A stretch of DNA of 6,401 nt from Kiritimatiellia bacterium (GCA_007134175.1 SLLF01000065.1:1-6401), one strand, 5' to 3'. Shown: positions 1 through 5,613, counted from the first letter of the stretch. Numbers and translations: made by a program. Notes: generated by a model from the letters alone, not told the origin.

Positions 1-855
1 CTCAACATTCGGCGCGTATTCGAGTCGGGCCGACCGTACCGCCGCCTCGCGCGCCGCGACGTTGTGCTCAAGCGATCTGAGCCGGGTGTAATAGCGGAGC
101 GCATCCGCCTGCAATTCGTCCCAGGTGTCTGGCAGGGCCGGCTTTGCGGCTGGCTCGGCCACCTGCCGGGCGGTATCCACCGGCGCGCTCAACAACCGGT
201 TGATGCGGGCCTCGGCCACTGCGCGTTCCTGTTCGATCGTGAGCAGATCCGTCTCCAACCGATCACGCTCGACCTGGGCCCGCAGGAAATCAGCCTGCAG
301 CCCATGCCCCGCTTCGTAACGTGCGCGCGCGATCTTCTCGAACTGGGTCAGCAGTTCCCAATTCTCCCGGCTGATTTCCACCGCGCACTGCGCCGCCCAC
401 AACTGCCAGTACGCCGCCACCACGCGCGCACGGACCGCGCGCATGGTTTCCAGATAGCGAAAGCCCGTCGCTTCCGCCATCCCCTCCGCCGTCGCGATGC
501 GGGCGCTCCGTTTACCGAACCACGGTAACTGCTGCGCCACCATGACTTCGGTGGTATCGACATCGTCAAAGCGGGTTTGCCCCATGCGCATGAATGCCAC
601 GCCGACCATCGGGTCCATGAAAGAGCGCGCCTGCGGCGCACGCTGCTGCGCCGCCTCCCAGGCCCGACGCGCCGCCACAACCTCGCGATTCTGATCGAGG
701 GCGGAGTTAATCCACTGGTCCAGCACGTCATTGGCCGAGACCAGCCACGGACTCATTATAAACAGGGCCATCGCCAGGACAAAATGAGTGCTACGAGAAG
801 TGTGCGCGCCCGAACCCTTCGGTACCCTGACCAGATGGCCCCGCTTTGTGGTCAT
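1..855 (-). CDS. TolC-family outer membrane efflux protein (CusC/CzcC-like), N-terminal part
   Basis: The frame is open from 855 to the left edge, giving about 285 N-terminal residues; the C-terminal part is outside the window. A hydrophobic stretch (about residues 25-40, FVLAMALFIMSPWLVSA) ends in a likely signal peptidase site VSA|ND. After it comes the pattern seen near the start of outer-membrane efflux proteins: SFMDPMVGVAF (about 78-88), then VAQQLPWFGKRSAR (about 101-114), then long Ala/Arg/Glu-rich helices including QFEKIARARYEAGHG, as expected for the periplasmic alpha-barrel. The family forms the outer-membrane channel of tripartite RND pumps. The cysteine-rich and sensor genes upstream suggest metal efflux. 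The start is uncertain. ATG855 lies inside a palindromic repeat but supplies a basic n-region, while ATG771 would leave a signal peptide with no positive charge. Neither has a clear ribosome binding site. Confidence 0.87.
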   Translation of the reverse strand, partial: MTTKRGHLVRVPKGSGAHTSRSTHFVLAMALFIMSPWLVSANDVLDQWINSALDQNREVVAARRAWEAAQQRAPQARSFMDPMVGVAFMRMGQTRFDDVDTTEVMVAQQLPWFGKRSARIATAEGMAEATGFRYLETMRAVRARVVAAYWQLWAAQCAVEISRENWELLTQFEKIARARYEAGHGLQADFLRAQVERDRLETDLLTIEQERAVAEARINRLLSAPVDTARQVAEPAAKPALPDTWDELQADALRYYTRLRSLEHNVAAREAAVRSARLEYAPNVE

Positions 856-945
856 CCCGAGCGAATCCCGCTCTGGCGGGAGAAGTCGAGGGATCTCCGC
901 CCGATCAAGAAGGTCAGCAATGCCTCGGCTACGCTCGGCATGACC
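850..945 (+). repeat. Interspersed palindromic (REP/BIME-like) repeat, copy A
   Basis: The outer arms GGTCATCCCGAGCG (850-863) and CGCTCGGCATGACC (932-945) are inverted with one mismatch. Inside is a CCCGCTCTGGCGGG hairpin (867-880), then AGTCGAGGGATCTC (884-897). The unit GTCAT..CGAGCG..CCCGC..GCGGG..AGTCGAG..ATCTC recurs at 5469-5521. It lies between the DUF2231 and TolC genes and may contribute the first residues of the TolC protein. Confidence 0.72.
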
Positions 946-1009
946 GTTTCCTTTTCTATATCCGCTTCTTCCCCCAAATGTGAACCGATGAATCATCAAA
1001 GCACCCCCC

Positions 1010-1783
1010 TCACCACATCAAATGATCAATTCCGTAAATCAGCGATCCGCCCAAATACCCGGTCACGCCTATCAAGGCGGCACCGACGAACAACAAGAAC
1101 AAGTAGATGCGCCTCGCACCGGTGTGGTCTGACCGTCGGCTGCGTTCGCACGCATAAAGGATCGCCACCGCCCACAGCGCCACCACAGTCCCCAGCCAGC
1201 GGTGCGCCGTCATTATCCAGTCGCCATCCGTAAGCTGAAAGCCGCCGAAGAACCAGCCCAAGAGCGCCGCAATGACCGCGCTGACGGATCCTACCCATAC
1301 GCAAAAGCGCGCACAGTCGGCCAACAGCGGCCGGTCGCGGCGCAGCCGGACCAGTTCCGTGCCTGCCGCTACGATCAGAAATGCGATGGGAAAGTGCACG
1401 GCCACCGGATGAAACCGGCCCAGCCAGTTCAGGAACGGTTGTTCCACGCCGTGGTCATGATCGTGATGGTCGTGCACGGCGTGGGGCGCATGGGGCTCGT
1501 GGGCTTCCTCATGATCGTGATCCTGCGGTTCAGCCTCCGTCCGTGCCTGCGCCAGGGCCAGCACTGCGGGGAACCCTTCCGGGTTGCGCTCGAACCGGCC
1601 GCGGCAACGCGCGCAGCAGAAGTAGATGCGCGCACCCTCGTAGTCCGCGTAATGCTGTGGTTCCGCCCGCTCGTCCGGCATGATGGGGCACCACTCGTTC
1701 ATGCCGACGGGGGCGTCTGCACGCGCCCCCGTCCACATGAGCAGGCCCATCAAGACTAAAGCGATCCGGTTGACCCGTTTCAT
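1010..1783 (-). CDS. YHS/TRASH-like + His-rich linker + DUF2231 membrane protein
   Basis: The protein has 257 residues counted from ATG1783, whose ATGA overlaps the stop of the preceding gene and suggests translational coupling. An in-frame ATG at 1825 would only place 14 extra residues before a good signal sequence (MKRVNRIALVLMGLLMW). Domains in order: an exported YHS/TRASH-like metal-binding module (C32 in WCPIMP, then FCCARC with C56, C57 and C60, then FERNPEGFP); a His-rich stretch at 88-111 with ten histidines; and a DUF2231-type membrane domain with the hallmark FHPVAVHFPIAFL (about 124-136), four predicted spans (about 128-144, 160-180, 196-211, 226-251) and a GYLGGSLIYG end. The mature N-terminus should face the periplasm. 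A role in binding or delivering metal at the inner membrane is inferred; DUF2231 has no firmly assigned reaction that I can state. Confidence 0.85.
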   Translation of the reverse strand: MKRVNRIALVLMGLLMWTGARADAPVGMNEWCPIMPDERAEPQHYADYEGARIYFCCARCRGRFERNPEGFPAVLALAQARTEAEPQDHDHEEAHEPHAPHAVHDHHDHDHGVEQPFLNWLGRFHPVAVHFPIAFLIVAAGTELVRLRRDRPLLADCARFCVWVGSVSAVIAALLGWFFGGFQLTDGDWIMTAHRWLGTVVALWAVAILYACERSRRSDHTGARRIYLFLLFVGAALIGVTGYLGGSLIYGIDHLMW

Positions 1784-2124
1784 GGGACTGTGCAGCGCAT
1801 TCCCTTGAACCAGTGTGTTTCGCATTTACCCGCCGCCATCTGTTCCGTGTGGGGGCATTCGCGTACGGGCCACTTCTGAACACCCCGATTGCGCGACGTG
1901 CGGTTGACCCGGTACCCAACCACTACCCGGCAATCAAACTGTGTTCGGTCTGTTACTGCTTCCGGCTCCGCTATTTCAATATCCACCCGCCCTCTACCGT
2001 CAGCGGCCACCACCTCGTGATCGGACGCGCGCGGTGGAGTCCACCCGTCTCGGCGCGCATCGGCCGCCTGTAATCCGAGTGCAAACACCACTGCTATTCC
2101 GCCTACCCATTTAATCGAATTCAT
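1780..2124 (-). CDS. Small secreted four-cysteine protein, function unknown
   Basis: The protein has 114 residues from ATG2124, which is preceded by AAAGG at 2133-2137 with an 8-nt gap. The frame extends upstream to 2190, but that start would put 22 residues before a clear signal peptide (MNSIKWVGGIAVVFALG, with cleavage near LQA or ADA). The mature part is about 90 residues with four cysteines (C65, C90, C101, C111), several His and Trp residues, and no membrane span. I do not recognise a family. It could be a periplasmic metal-binding protein or a disulfide-stabilised small domain. It lies 47 bp after the double cysteine-module gene, and its stop overlaps the start of the DUF2231 gene (ATGA), so it is very probably co-translated with that gene. 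The signal peptide, good ribosome binding site and overlap argue that it is real. Confidence 0.72.
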   Translation of the reverse strand: MNSIKWVGGIAVVFALGLQAADARRDGWTPPRASDHEVVAADGRGRVDIEIAEPEAVTDRTQFDCRVVVGYRVNRTSRNRGVQKWPVRECPHTEQMAAGKCETHWFKGMRCTVP

Positions 2125-2171
2125 TATTGTCGCCTTTCTATTTGTGGATAATCCAGTGCATTGCAATCGCC

Positions 2172-2750
2172 TCAATGCCCCGGGCAGCACGCGGCAGCCG
2201 GTGGCTTATGGTGGTCATGCCCACGTTGTTTCCACGCCACTGGGGGATTGTTGTGGGATTTTGCCTTGGCCTGTTCCGCCGCCGCGTGGTCAATCTTCTC
2301 CAAGTAACGATCAGGGTTACGGTTGAACCCGTTCTCGCAACCGGCGCAGCAGAGCCGGACCAGTCGGTCGCCGTGCACGATATCCACCGGTCCGCCCATC
2401 GCGTCCAGCGCTTGGCCGGAAACCACGCACGTGTCCAGCGGATAGGACGCCTTTTGGTGTTTGACCACCAACTTATCGTACTTCTCCAAGTAATTTTCGG
2501 GGTCCCCTTCCAGCCGATTCACGCAGCCCGCGCAGCACAAGAACACCTTGCGGCCTTCAAGTTCATGCGCATACGGTTCCCCCATGGATCCTAACTTCTG
2601 CCCGGATACCACGCAGGTGGCCACCGGATATGTGGTTTCCTTCGCCTCTGCCTTATCGGTATGACCGGCCTGTTTGGCATCGGCCAAGGCGACGCCGGTA
2701 AGGGCCGTACAGATGGCTAAGCCGCTTATAATTTTCCGATAGTTTTTCAT
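2172..2750 (-). CDS. Secreted tandem YHS/TRASH-like metal-binding protein
   Basis: The protein has 192 residues with an N-terminal signal peptide (about 1-24, ending VALADA). Two homologous modules follow. Module 1 has C46 in CVVSGQ, a conserved MG, then LCCAGC (C72, C73, C76) and DPENYLEKYD. Module 2 has C108 in CVVSGQ, MG, then LCCAGC (C134, C135, C138) and NPDRYLEKID. Each first cysteine is followed by 25 residues, then CC-x2-C. This matches the general C...C-x3-C layout of YHS/TRASH metal-binding domains, with a slightly longer spacer than the classical TRASH range. The C-terminal tail adds GHDHH and CCPGH, a second possible metal site. The start is supported by AGGAAGGA at 2757-2764, 6 nt upstream. 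A periplasmic chaperone, sponge or sensing role for soft metal ions is inferred from the ligands and from the efflux and sensor neighbours. Confidence 0.85.
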   Translation of the reverse strand: MKNYRKIISGLAICTALTGVALADAKQAGHTDKAEAKETTYPVATCVVSGQKLGSMGEPYAHELEGRKVFLCCAGCVNRLEGDPENYLEKYDKLVVKHQKASYPLDTCVVSGQALDAMGGPVDIVHGDRLVRLCCAGCENGFNRNPDRYLEKIDHAAAEQAKAKSHNNPPVAWKQRGHDHHKPPAAACCPGH

Positions 2751-2795
2751 GTTTTATCCTTCCTGTGGTTGTTTGGTTTGTTCGCTGACGGGTTC

Positions 2796-3263
2796 CTACA
2801 TCCCGCCGTGATGAAGGTTATGCGGACAGGGCGCGCTGAAACAGTCGCGTACTATCTCCTCGTAAACCGCCTGCTTCCCGGCAGGCAAGGTGGCGTGGAC
2901 TTGCCGGATATGCTCCAGCATGGCTGCGTCGGTCTGCCGCTGTTTATCCGCCATCCGTTGCAACAGTCGTTGTTCGACGTCGGGTTGCCAGTCCGTGGTC
3001 CATAACAGCGCAGCCAGTTCCGCGCGGGCCTGACAGTGCACGTCGCAATAGGCGCTCAAACGTTCGTTGAACCCGTACGCCAACTGCTCCAACGCGCGCA
3101 CGGTATCGGCCGACAGCGATAACTCCCGTTGCAGCCAGGCGGCATCCTGCAAATGGCCAGTTTCGTGGTGCCGGTGCGGGTGACCGGCCACTCGGTAGCC
3201 CCAGCCAAAAGAGATGGCCGCGATGACGATACCGACCATCATAATGACCAAACTATTCTTCAT
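2796..3263 (-). CDS. Periplasmic heavy-metal sensor, CnrX/ZraP/CpxP-like
   Basis: The protein has 155 residues. An uncleaved signal anchor is likely (about 4-23, VIMMVGIVIAAISFG), followed by a His-rich neck (H28, H30, H32, H33, H37) and an all-helical domain. The helical segment around AMLEHIRQVHATLPAGKQAV (about 114-132) is typical of the CnrX/ZraP metal-sensor family, where LP.Q/K follows the last long helix. A YCDVHC motif at 72-77 and a C-terminal CPHNLHHGGM add possible ligands. ATG3263 directly follows the TAA of the anti-sigma-like gene, and GGAAGGA at 3270-3276 inside that gene forms its ribosome binding site. In the CnrYXH paradigm such a protein binds metal and relays the signal to an anti-sigma factor; that role is inferred here from gene order. 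The metal is unknown. Confidence 0.83.
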   Translation of the reverse strand: MKNSLVIMMVGIVIAAISFGWGYRVAGHPHRHHETGHLQDAAWLQRELSLSADTVRALEQLAYGFNERLSAYCDVHCQARAELAALLWTTDWQPDVEQRLLQRMADKQRQTDAAMLEHIRQVHATLPAGKQAVYEEIVRDCFSAPCPHNLHHGGM

Positions 3264-3641
3264 TTAGCGTCCTTCCCGTAGCTGGCCGGCGTACTGGCCC
3301 GACAGCGAAGCGGTGCGCAACACGTGCCAATCGGTTGAATCCACTCCTGATGGCATCCGCCACCCGGACACTGCCAGTCCCAGCGCGGCCCCCAAAAGCA
3401 ACGTGCAGACCATGGCATAGGCGGGTTGCCACGCCTGCCAATCCTGCCAGACGTTCCATGCCCGCCGCCACCACACAACCGGTGCTTCGCTTGCACGAAT
3501 CCGCCGCCAAACATGCTGCTCAAAGCCCGGCGACGGCTCGATAGCCGGCCACTGGGCTAGTGTGTGATCAACCGTCTGGCGGTCCGCACTGTATAATTTT
3601 CTATCTGTATGCATCTCGTTATCCGTTGGCAGCATTTCCAT
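3264..3641 (-). CDS. Probable single-span anti-sigma factor (CnrY-like role)
   Basis: The protein has 125 residues from ATG3641, 123 from ATG3635 or 116 from ATG3614. The last has the best, though weak, GGAT-type ribosome binding site. The frame stays open upstream to 3821 but would then overlap vapB, which is unlikely. In the 116-residue numbering, a short cytoplasmic N-terminus contains WPAIEPSPGFEQHVWRRI (22-39), a pattern I associate with small anti-sigma-like proteins. A Trp-rich segment follows, with six Trp between 48 and 62, then one membrane span (about 65-85) and a roughly 30-residue periplasmic tail with SLSGQYAGQL. The stop abuts the sensor start, so the two are co-translated. The divergent ECF sigma gene 0.7 kb away is the natural target. 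The assignment rests on topology and context rather than a recognised anti-sigma zinc motif. Confidence 0.7.
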   Translation of the reverse strand: MEMLPTDNEMHTDRKLYSADRQTVDHTLAQWPAIEPSPGFEQHVWRRIRASEAPVVWWRRAWNVWQDWQAWQPAYAMVCTLLLGAALGLAVSGWRMPSGVDSTDWHVLRTASLSGQYAGQLREGR

Positions 3642-3734
3642 CCGCTCATTGAATGGTACGTCGAAAAACCGCCGACCCCGCAAAAATTTTGAACCGGGTT
3701 GATTAATGCAGACTCGTATGCTATTTCTGTGCAT
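3642..3734. promoter_or_regulatory. Divergent promoter region between anti-sigma operon and vapBC
   Basis: This AT-richer gap separates two divergent transcription units and must hold both their promoters, plus any VapBC operator. The visible structure is an odd palindrome AACC-G-GGTT at 3692-3700, beside TTGATT at 3699-3704. TATTTC lies at 3722-3727 after a 17-bp spacer, giving a weak sigma-70-like pair for vapB. TGAAC at 3690-3694 looks like an ECF -35 core, but the next CGTA (3715-3718) is 20 bp away, which is too far for a typical ECF promoter. No convincing ECF promoter is visible on the minus strand. The exact elements are uncertain. Confidence 0.4.
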
Positions 3735-3923
3735 ATGAGAACGACCCTTAACATTAAAGAGGAGCACCTGGCCAAGGCCTCGGCCTTGACCGGCGTGAAG
3801 GAGAAAACCGCCTTGGTTCATATGGGGCTGGAGGCCTTGATTTCACGAGCCAGTGCCACGCGGCTTGCCAAGCTCGGGAAAACGGAGCCGGGACTGAATG
3901 CCATTCCACGCCGCAGGTCGTAA
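3735..3923 (+). CDS. vapB: VapB-type antitoxin
   Basis: The protein has 62 residues. The N-terminus (MRTTLNIKEEHL, then ASALTGVKEKTALV, then GLEALISR) follows the DNA-binding pattern of VapB antitoxins, with a beta strand and two helices. The ATRLAKLGKTEPGL segment and the basic RRRS end match the usual toxin-neutralising tail. Antitoxins of this family bind the cognate PIN toxin and repress their own promoter. I chose ATG3735 over the in-frame ATG3699 because the family begins with M-R-T-T; no clear ribosome binding site precedes either. The stop TAA is directly followed by the vapC ATG with no gap, as is usual for such pairs. Confidence 0.9.
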   Translation: MRTTLNIKEEHLAKASALTGVKEKTALVHMGLEALISRASATRLAKLGKTEPGLNAIPRRRS

Positions 3924-4286
3924 ATGGTTCTAGTGGACACATCCGTATGGGTTGACCATCTGCGCAATGGGAATCACGACTTGCAGGACCGGCTACTGAA
4001 CGACCAAGTCGCCTGCCATCCGCTGGTTATCGGCGAATTGGCCTGCGGGAATCTCCAGCGTAGAGATGAGTTGCTCTCCCTGCTCCGTGCCCTGCCAGTC
4101 GTTGATCGTGTGTCGGACGAGGAAATCCTCTTTTTCATCGAACGGCACCGCCTATATGGGCAAGGCCTTGGTTTGGTGGACATGCATCTGCTTGCTTCGT
4201 GTGCTATTTCCCATACCGCGCTCTGGACGCTAGATAACCGATTGTATCGAACCGCCCAGAAGTTGGGACGGCTTCCAGACGGATAG
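3924..4286 (+). CDS. vapC: VapC toxin, PIN-domain ribonuclease
   Basis: The protein has 120 residues, a normal length for a VapC PIN-domain toxin. The acidic metal-binding residues are all in place: D5 in VLVDTSVW, E38 in VIGELACG, D86 in GLGLVDMHLLAS and D104 in WTLDNRLY. VapC proteins are Mg-dependent RNases that cleave structured RNAs such as tRNA or rRNA and are held inactive by VapB. The gene begins immediately after the vapB stop and appears intact, with no frameshift or missing catalytic residue. It ends 26 bp before the ECF sigma gene on the same strand, so read-through into that gene is likely unless a promoter lies in the gap. Confidence 0.93.
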   Translation: MVLVDTSVWVDHLRNGNHDLQDRLLNDQVACHPLVIGELACGNLQRRDELLSLLRALPVVDRVSDEEILFFIERHRLYGQGLGLVDMHLLASCAISHTALWTLDNRLYRTAQKLGRLPDG

Positions 4287-4312
4287 ATGAACCAGCATTA
4301 GTAGCCGTTAGC

Positions 4313-4870
4313 ATGGAGACGACTCCCCCAGACGAAACCCTAGTGGTCGCCCTGCAAGACGGGGATGACACCGCCTTTGACATATTACTGGCGCGCTACA
4401 AACGGCCGGTCATCAACTTTATCTACCGCATGCTCAACGATGCAGCCGCCGCTGAAGACGTGGCCCAGGAAGTGTTTGTCAAGGTCTACCGCCATATCCA
4501 CCGGTTCAACCCGGGGAAAGGCACAAAATTTTCCACCTGGCTGTTTCAGATCGCGCGCAACCAGACGCTGGACGCTATCCGCTACCGATCCCGACGGCCT
4601 TTGGAATTCCGGGATCTGTCCGAGAACGAGGCGGCCGACCTCGCGGCAACACCATCAACAGCCGCTGCTCGCCTACTCCAAGAAGAACAAGTCGCCACCG
4701 TAGCCCGCGCCATTCAGAAACTACCCGCAAAGCAGCGGACCGCCATTGTGCTAACGGTTTACCAGGAAATGTCCCAGGTCGAGATTAGTGCTGTCATGGG
4801 CTGTTCCGTGCGCGCGGTCGAATCCCATCTGGCCCGTGCGCGCAAAACATTGCGCCGCCGCTTACCCTAG
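4313..4870 (+). CDS. ECF (RpoE-like) RNA polymerase sigma factor
   Basis: The protein has 185 residues, standard ECF size. Region 2 spans about 24-93, with the core-binding segment AEDVAQEVFVKVYRH (47-61) and the -10-recognising part FSTWLFQIARNQTLDAIR (73-90). A variable linker (about 95-125) follows. Region 4 spans about 126-181, with AIQKLPAKQRTAIVLTVYQ (133-151) and a helix-turn-helix (MSQVEISAVMGCSVRAVESH, 153-172) for the -35 element. No extra C-terminal domain is present. It probably works with the divergent anti-sigma and sensor genes, comparable in logic to CnrH-CnrY-CnrX, to activate the metal-handling operon. The intervening vapBC genes break the usual adjacency. The ribosome binding site is weak, and co-transcription with vapBC is possible. 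Confidence 0.95.
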   Translation: METTPPDETLVVALQDGDDTAFDILLARYKRPVINFIYRMLNDAAAAEDVAQEVFVKVYRHIHRFNPGKGTKFSTWLFQIARNQTLDAIRYRSRRPLEFRDLSENEAADLAATPSTAAARLLQEEQVATVARAIQKLPAKQRTAIVLTVYQEMSQVEISAVMGCSVRAVESHLARARKTLRRRLP

Positions 4871-4993
4871 CCCGCATTTCTCAGGCGAGTATCGCCAAGA
4901 CCTCTTGCGCTGTAAGAGATTGGTGGAGTAATTACTTGGGAGGAGCGTGCGTGGAGGCTGTTACGGAATCTGGAAGGACTTGGTCATGTCTAA

Positions 4994-5167
4994 GCCTGCC
5001 CTGAGCGAAGCCGAAGGGAGACCTCTCAGAATCGCGCCAGCCTCCGTCGCGTTGGGAACGGACTCAAAAGCGACGCGTCCTGGCGGAGAACGAGATTTTT
5101 CGACTCCGCTTCCGCCTTCGCCGAAGACGGGCTACGGCGCGACAGGCCGCTCCGCTCAAAATGACAG
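4994..5167 (-). repeat. Interspersed palindromic repeat, copy B (long form)
   Basis: Read on the minus strand from 5165, the unit begins GTCATTTTGAGCGGAGC and reaches GAGTCGAAAAATCTC at 5106-5092, with TCTTCGGCGAAGG in the middle. This is the same framework as copies A and C but with a longer core. The other end, CTGCCCTGAGCGAAGCCGAA (4997-5016), is the kind of GAGCGAAG-containing terminal arm that closes such repeats. The region carries no credible gene. The left boundary is approximate. Confidence 0.6.
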
Positions 5168-5393
5168 CAGGCGAGGGTGCGGCTTATCACGGTGTACATA
5201 GTGCGGCCGGGTGTTCGCCAGCGCTCTCATCGCAAACATCCCCGCATCAAGCACTCTGTGGTCGAATAATCCGAACCTTCTTGTCCTTCACTCAAGAACA
5301 TTGGCGTTTTCGCAACCAACCTAAGGGATTGAGATTCACCAACCTCTTTCCAGCCTCTATTCACGCACCTTTACAACAGCGAAATCGGCGCTG

Positions 5394-5403
5394 TCGCACC
5401 CTA
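5394..5403 (+). repeat. Left target-site duplication of the MITE-like element
   Basis: TCGCACCCTA here is identical to 5614-5623. The identity stops at both sides (G versus A before, C versus G after), so the duplication is exactly 10 bp. Confidence 0.7.
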
Positions 5404-5613
5404 CAAGGCAGACGCATCTAAATCTCAAGCTTTTGGACCTAACAAAGCGTTTGCCTGTGTTTCCCCCGGTCATTTCGAGCGGAGTCCCGCGCCTGCGGGA
5501 CGAAGTCGAGATAGAAATCTCAGGGTGGCCGGTAAAGCGTGAGATGACTTCGCTCGACATGACTAGGGATTAATGGATACGGGCCATAGCATAATTTAGA
5601 TGCGTCTGCCCTA
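5404..5613. mobile_element. MITE-like non-autonomous element, 210 bp
   Basis: The terminal inverted repeats are 20 bp with 18 matches: 5404-5423 and the reverse complement of 5594-5613 share GGCAGACGCATCTAAAT exactly (17 bp), plus one of the three outer bases. The perfect 10-bp direct repeat TCGCACCCTA lies exactly outside each end and fits a target-site duplication. There is no transposase gene or long ORF inside. Elements of this type move using the transposase of a full-length insertion sequence with the same ends. I cannot name that family; a 10-bp duplication would suit several, including IS4-like elements. It contains palindromic repeat copy C and ends 57 bp before the holA start codon. 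Confidence 0.75.
5469..5563 (+). repeat. Interspersed palindromic repeat, copy C, nested in the MITE-like element
   Basis: The outer arms GTCATTTCGAGCGGAGTC (5469-5486) and GACTTCGCTCGACATGAC (5546-5563) are inverted over 18 bp with two mismatches. Inside are a perfect hairpin GTCCCGC-GCCT-GCGGGAC (5484-5501) and a second small stem GAGAT-AGAA-ATCTC (5508-5521). The layout matches copy A. RNA from either strand could fold into a long stem, so it may also end or stabilise transcripts. Confidence 0.72.

Noticed and set aside
64..528. Plus-strand open frame of 154 codons
   Set aside because: It is antisense to the TolC-family gene, whose frame is open throughout and matches the family.
577..1233. 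Long plus-strand open frame of 218 codons
   Set aside because: It runs antisense through the TolC start, the palindromic repeat and the DUF2231 gene. The product is Arg/Ser/Pro/Thr-rich low-quality sequence with no domain.
1202..1759. Plus-strand open frame of 185 codons
   Set aside because: It is the antisense shadow of the DUF2231 gene; its Val/Met/His-rich part mirrors the His-rich linker.
2127..2594. Plus-strand open frame of 155 codons
   Set aside because: It is antisense to the tandem cysteine-module gene, which has a signal peptide, a ribosome binding site and repeated domains.
3690..3718. ECF promoter TGAAC ... CGTA
   Set aside because: The 20-bp gap is longer than the roughly 16-18 bp typical of ECF promoters, so it is not called as a promoter by itself.
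3699..3734. Twelve-residue N-terminal extension of VapB
   Set aside because: VapB antitoxins of this type begin at M-R-T-T. The extension covers the likely promoter region.
3642..3821. Upstream extension of the anti-sigma-like gene to an ATG at 3821
   Set aside because: It would overlap the first part of vapB on the other strand and add 60 residues with no recognisable feature, so the start was set at or after 3641.
4947..5421. Two overlapping open frames (4947-5201 and 5161-5421)
   Set aside because: The first reads through palindromic repeat copy B and the second through unannotated sequence into the MITE-like end. Neither has a domain or convincing ribosome binding site.
4994..5563. Possible CRISPR array from repeated motifs
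   Set aside because: The copies are few, inverted, of different length and not evenly spaced; they are palindromic interspersed repeats.
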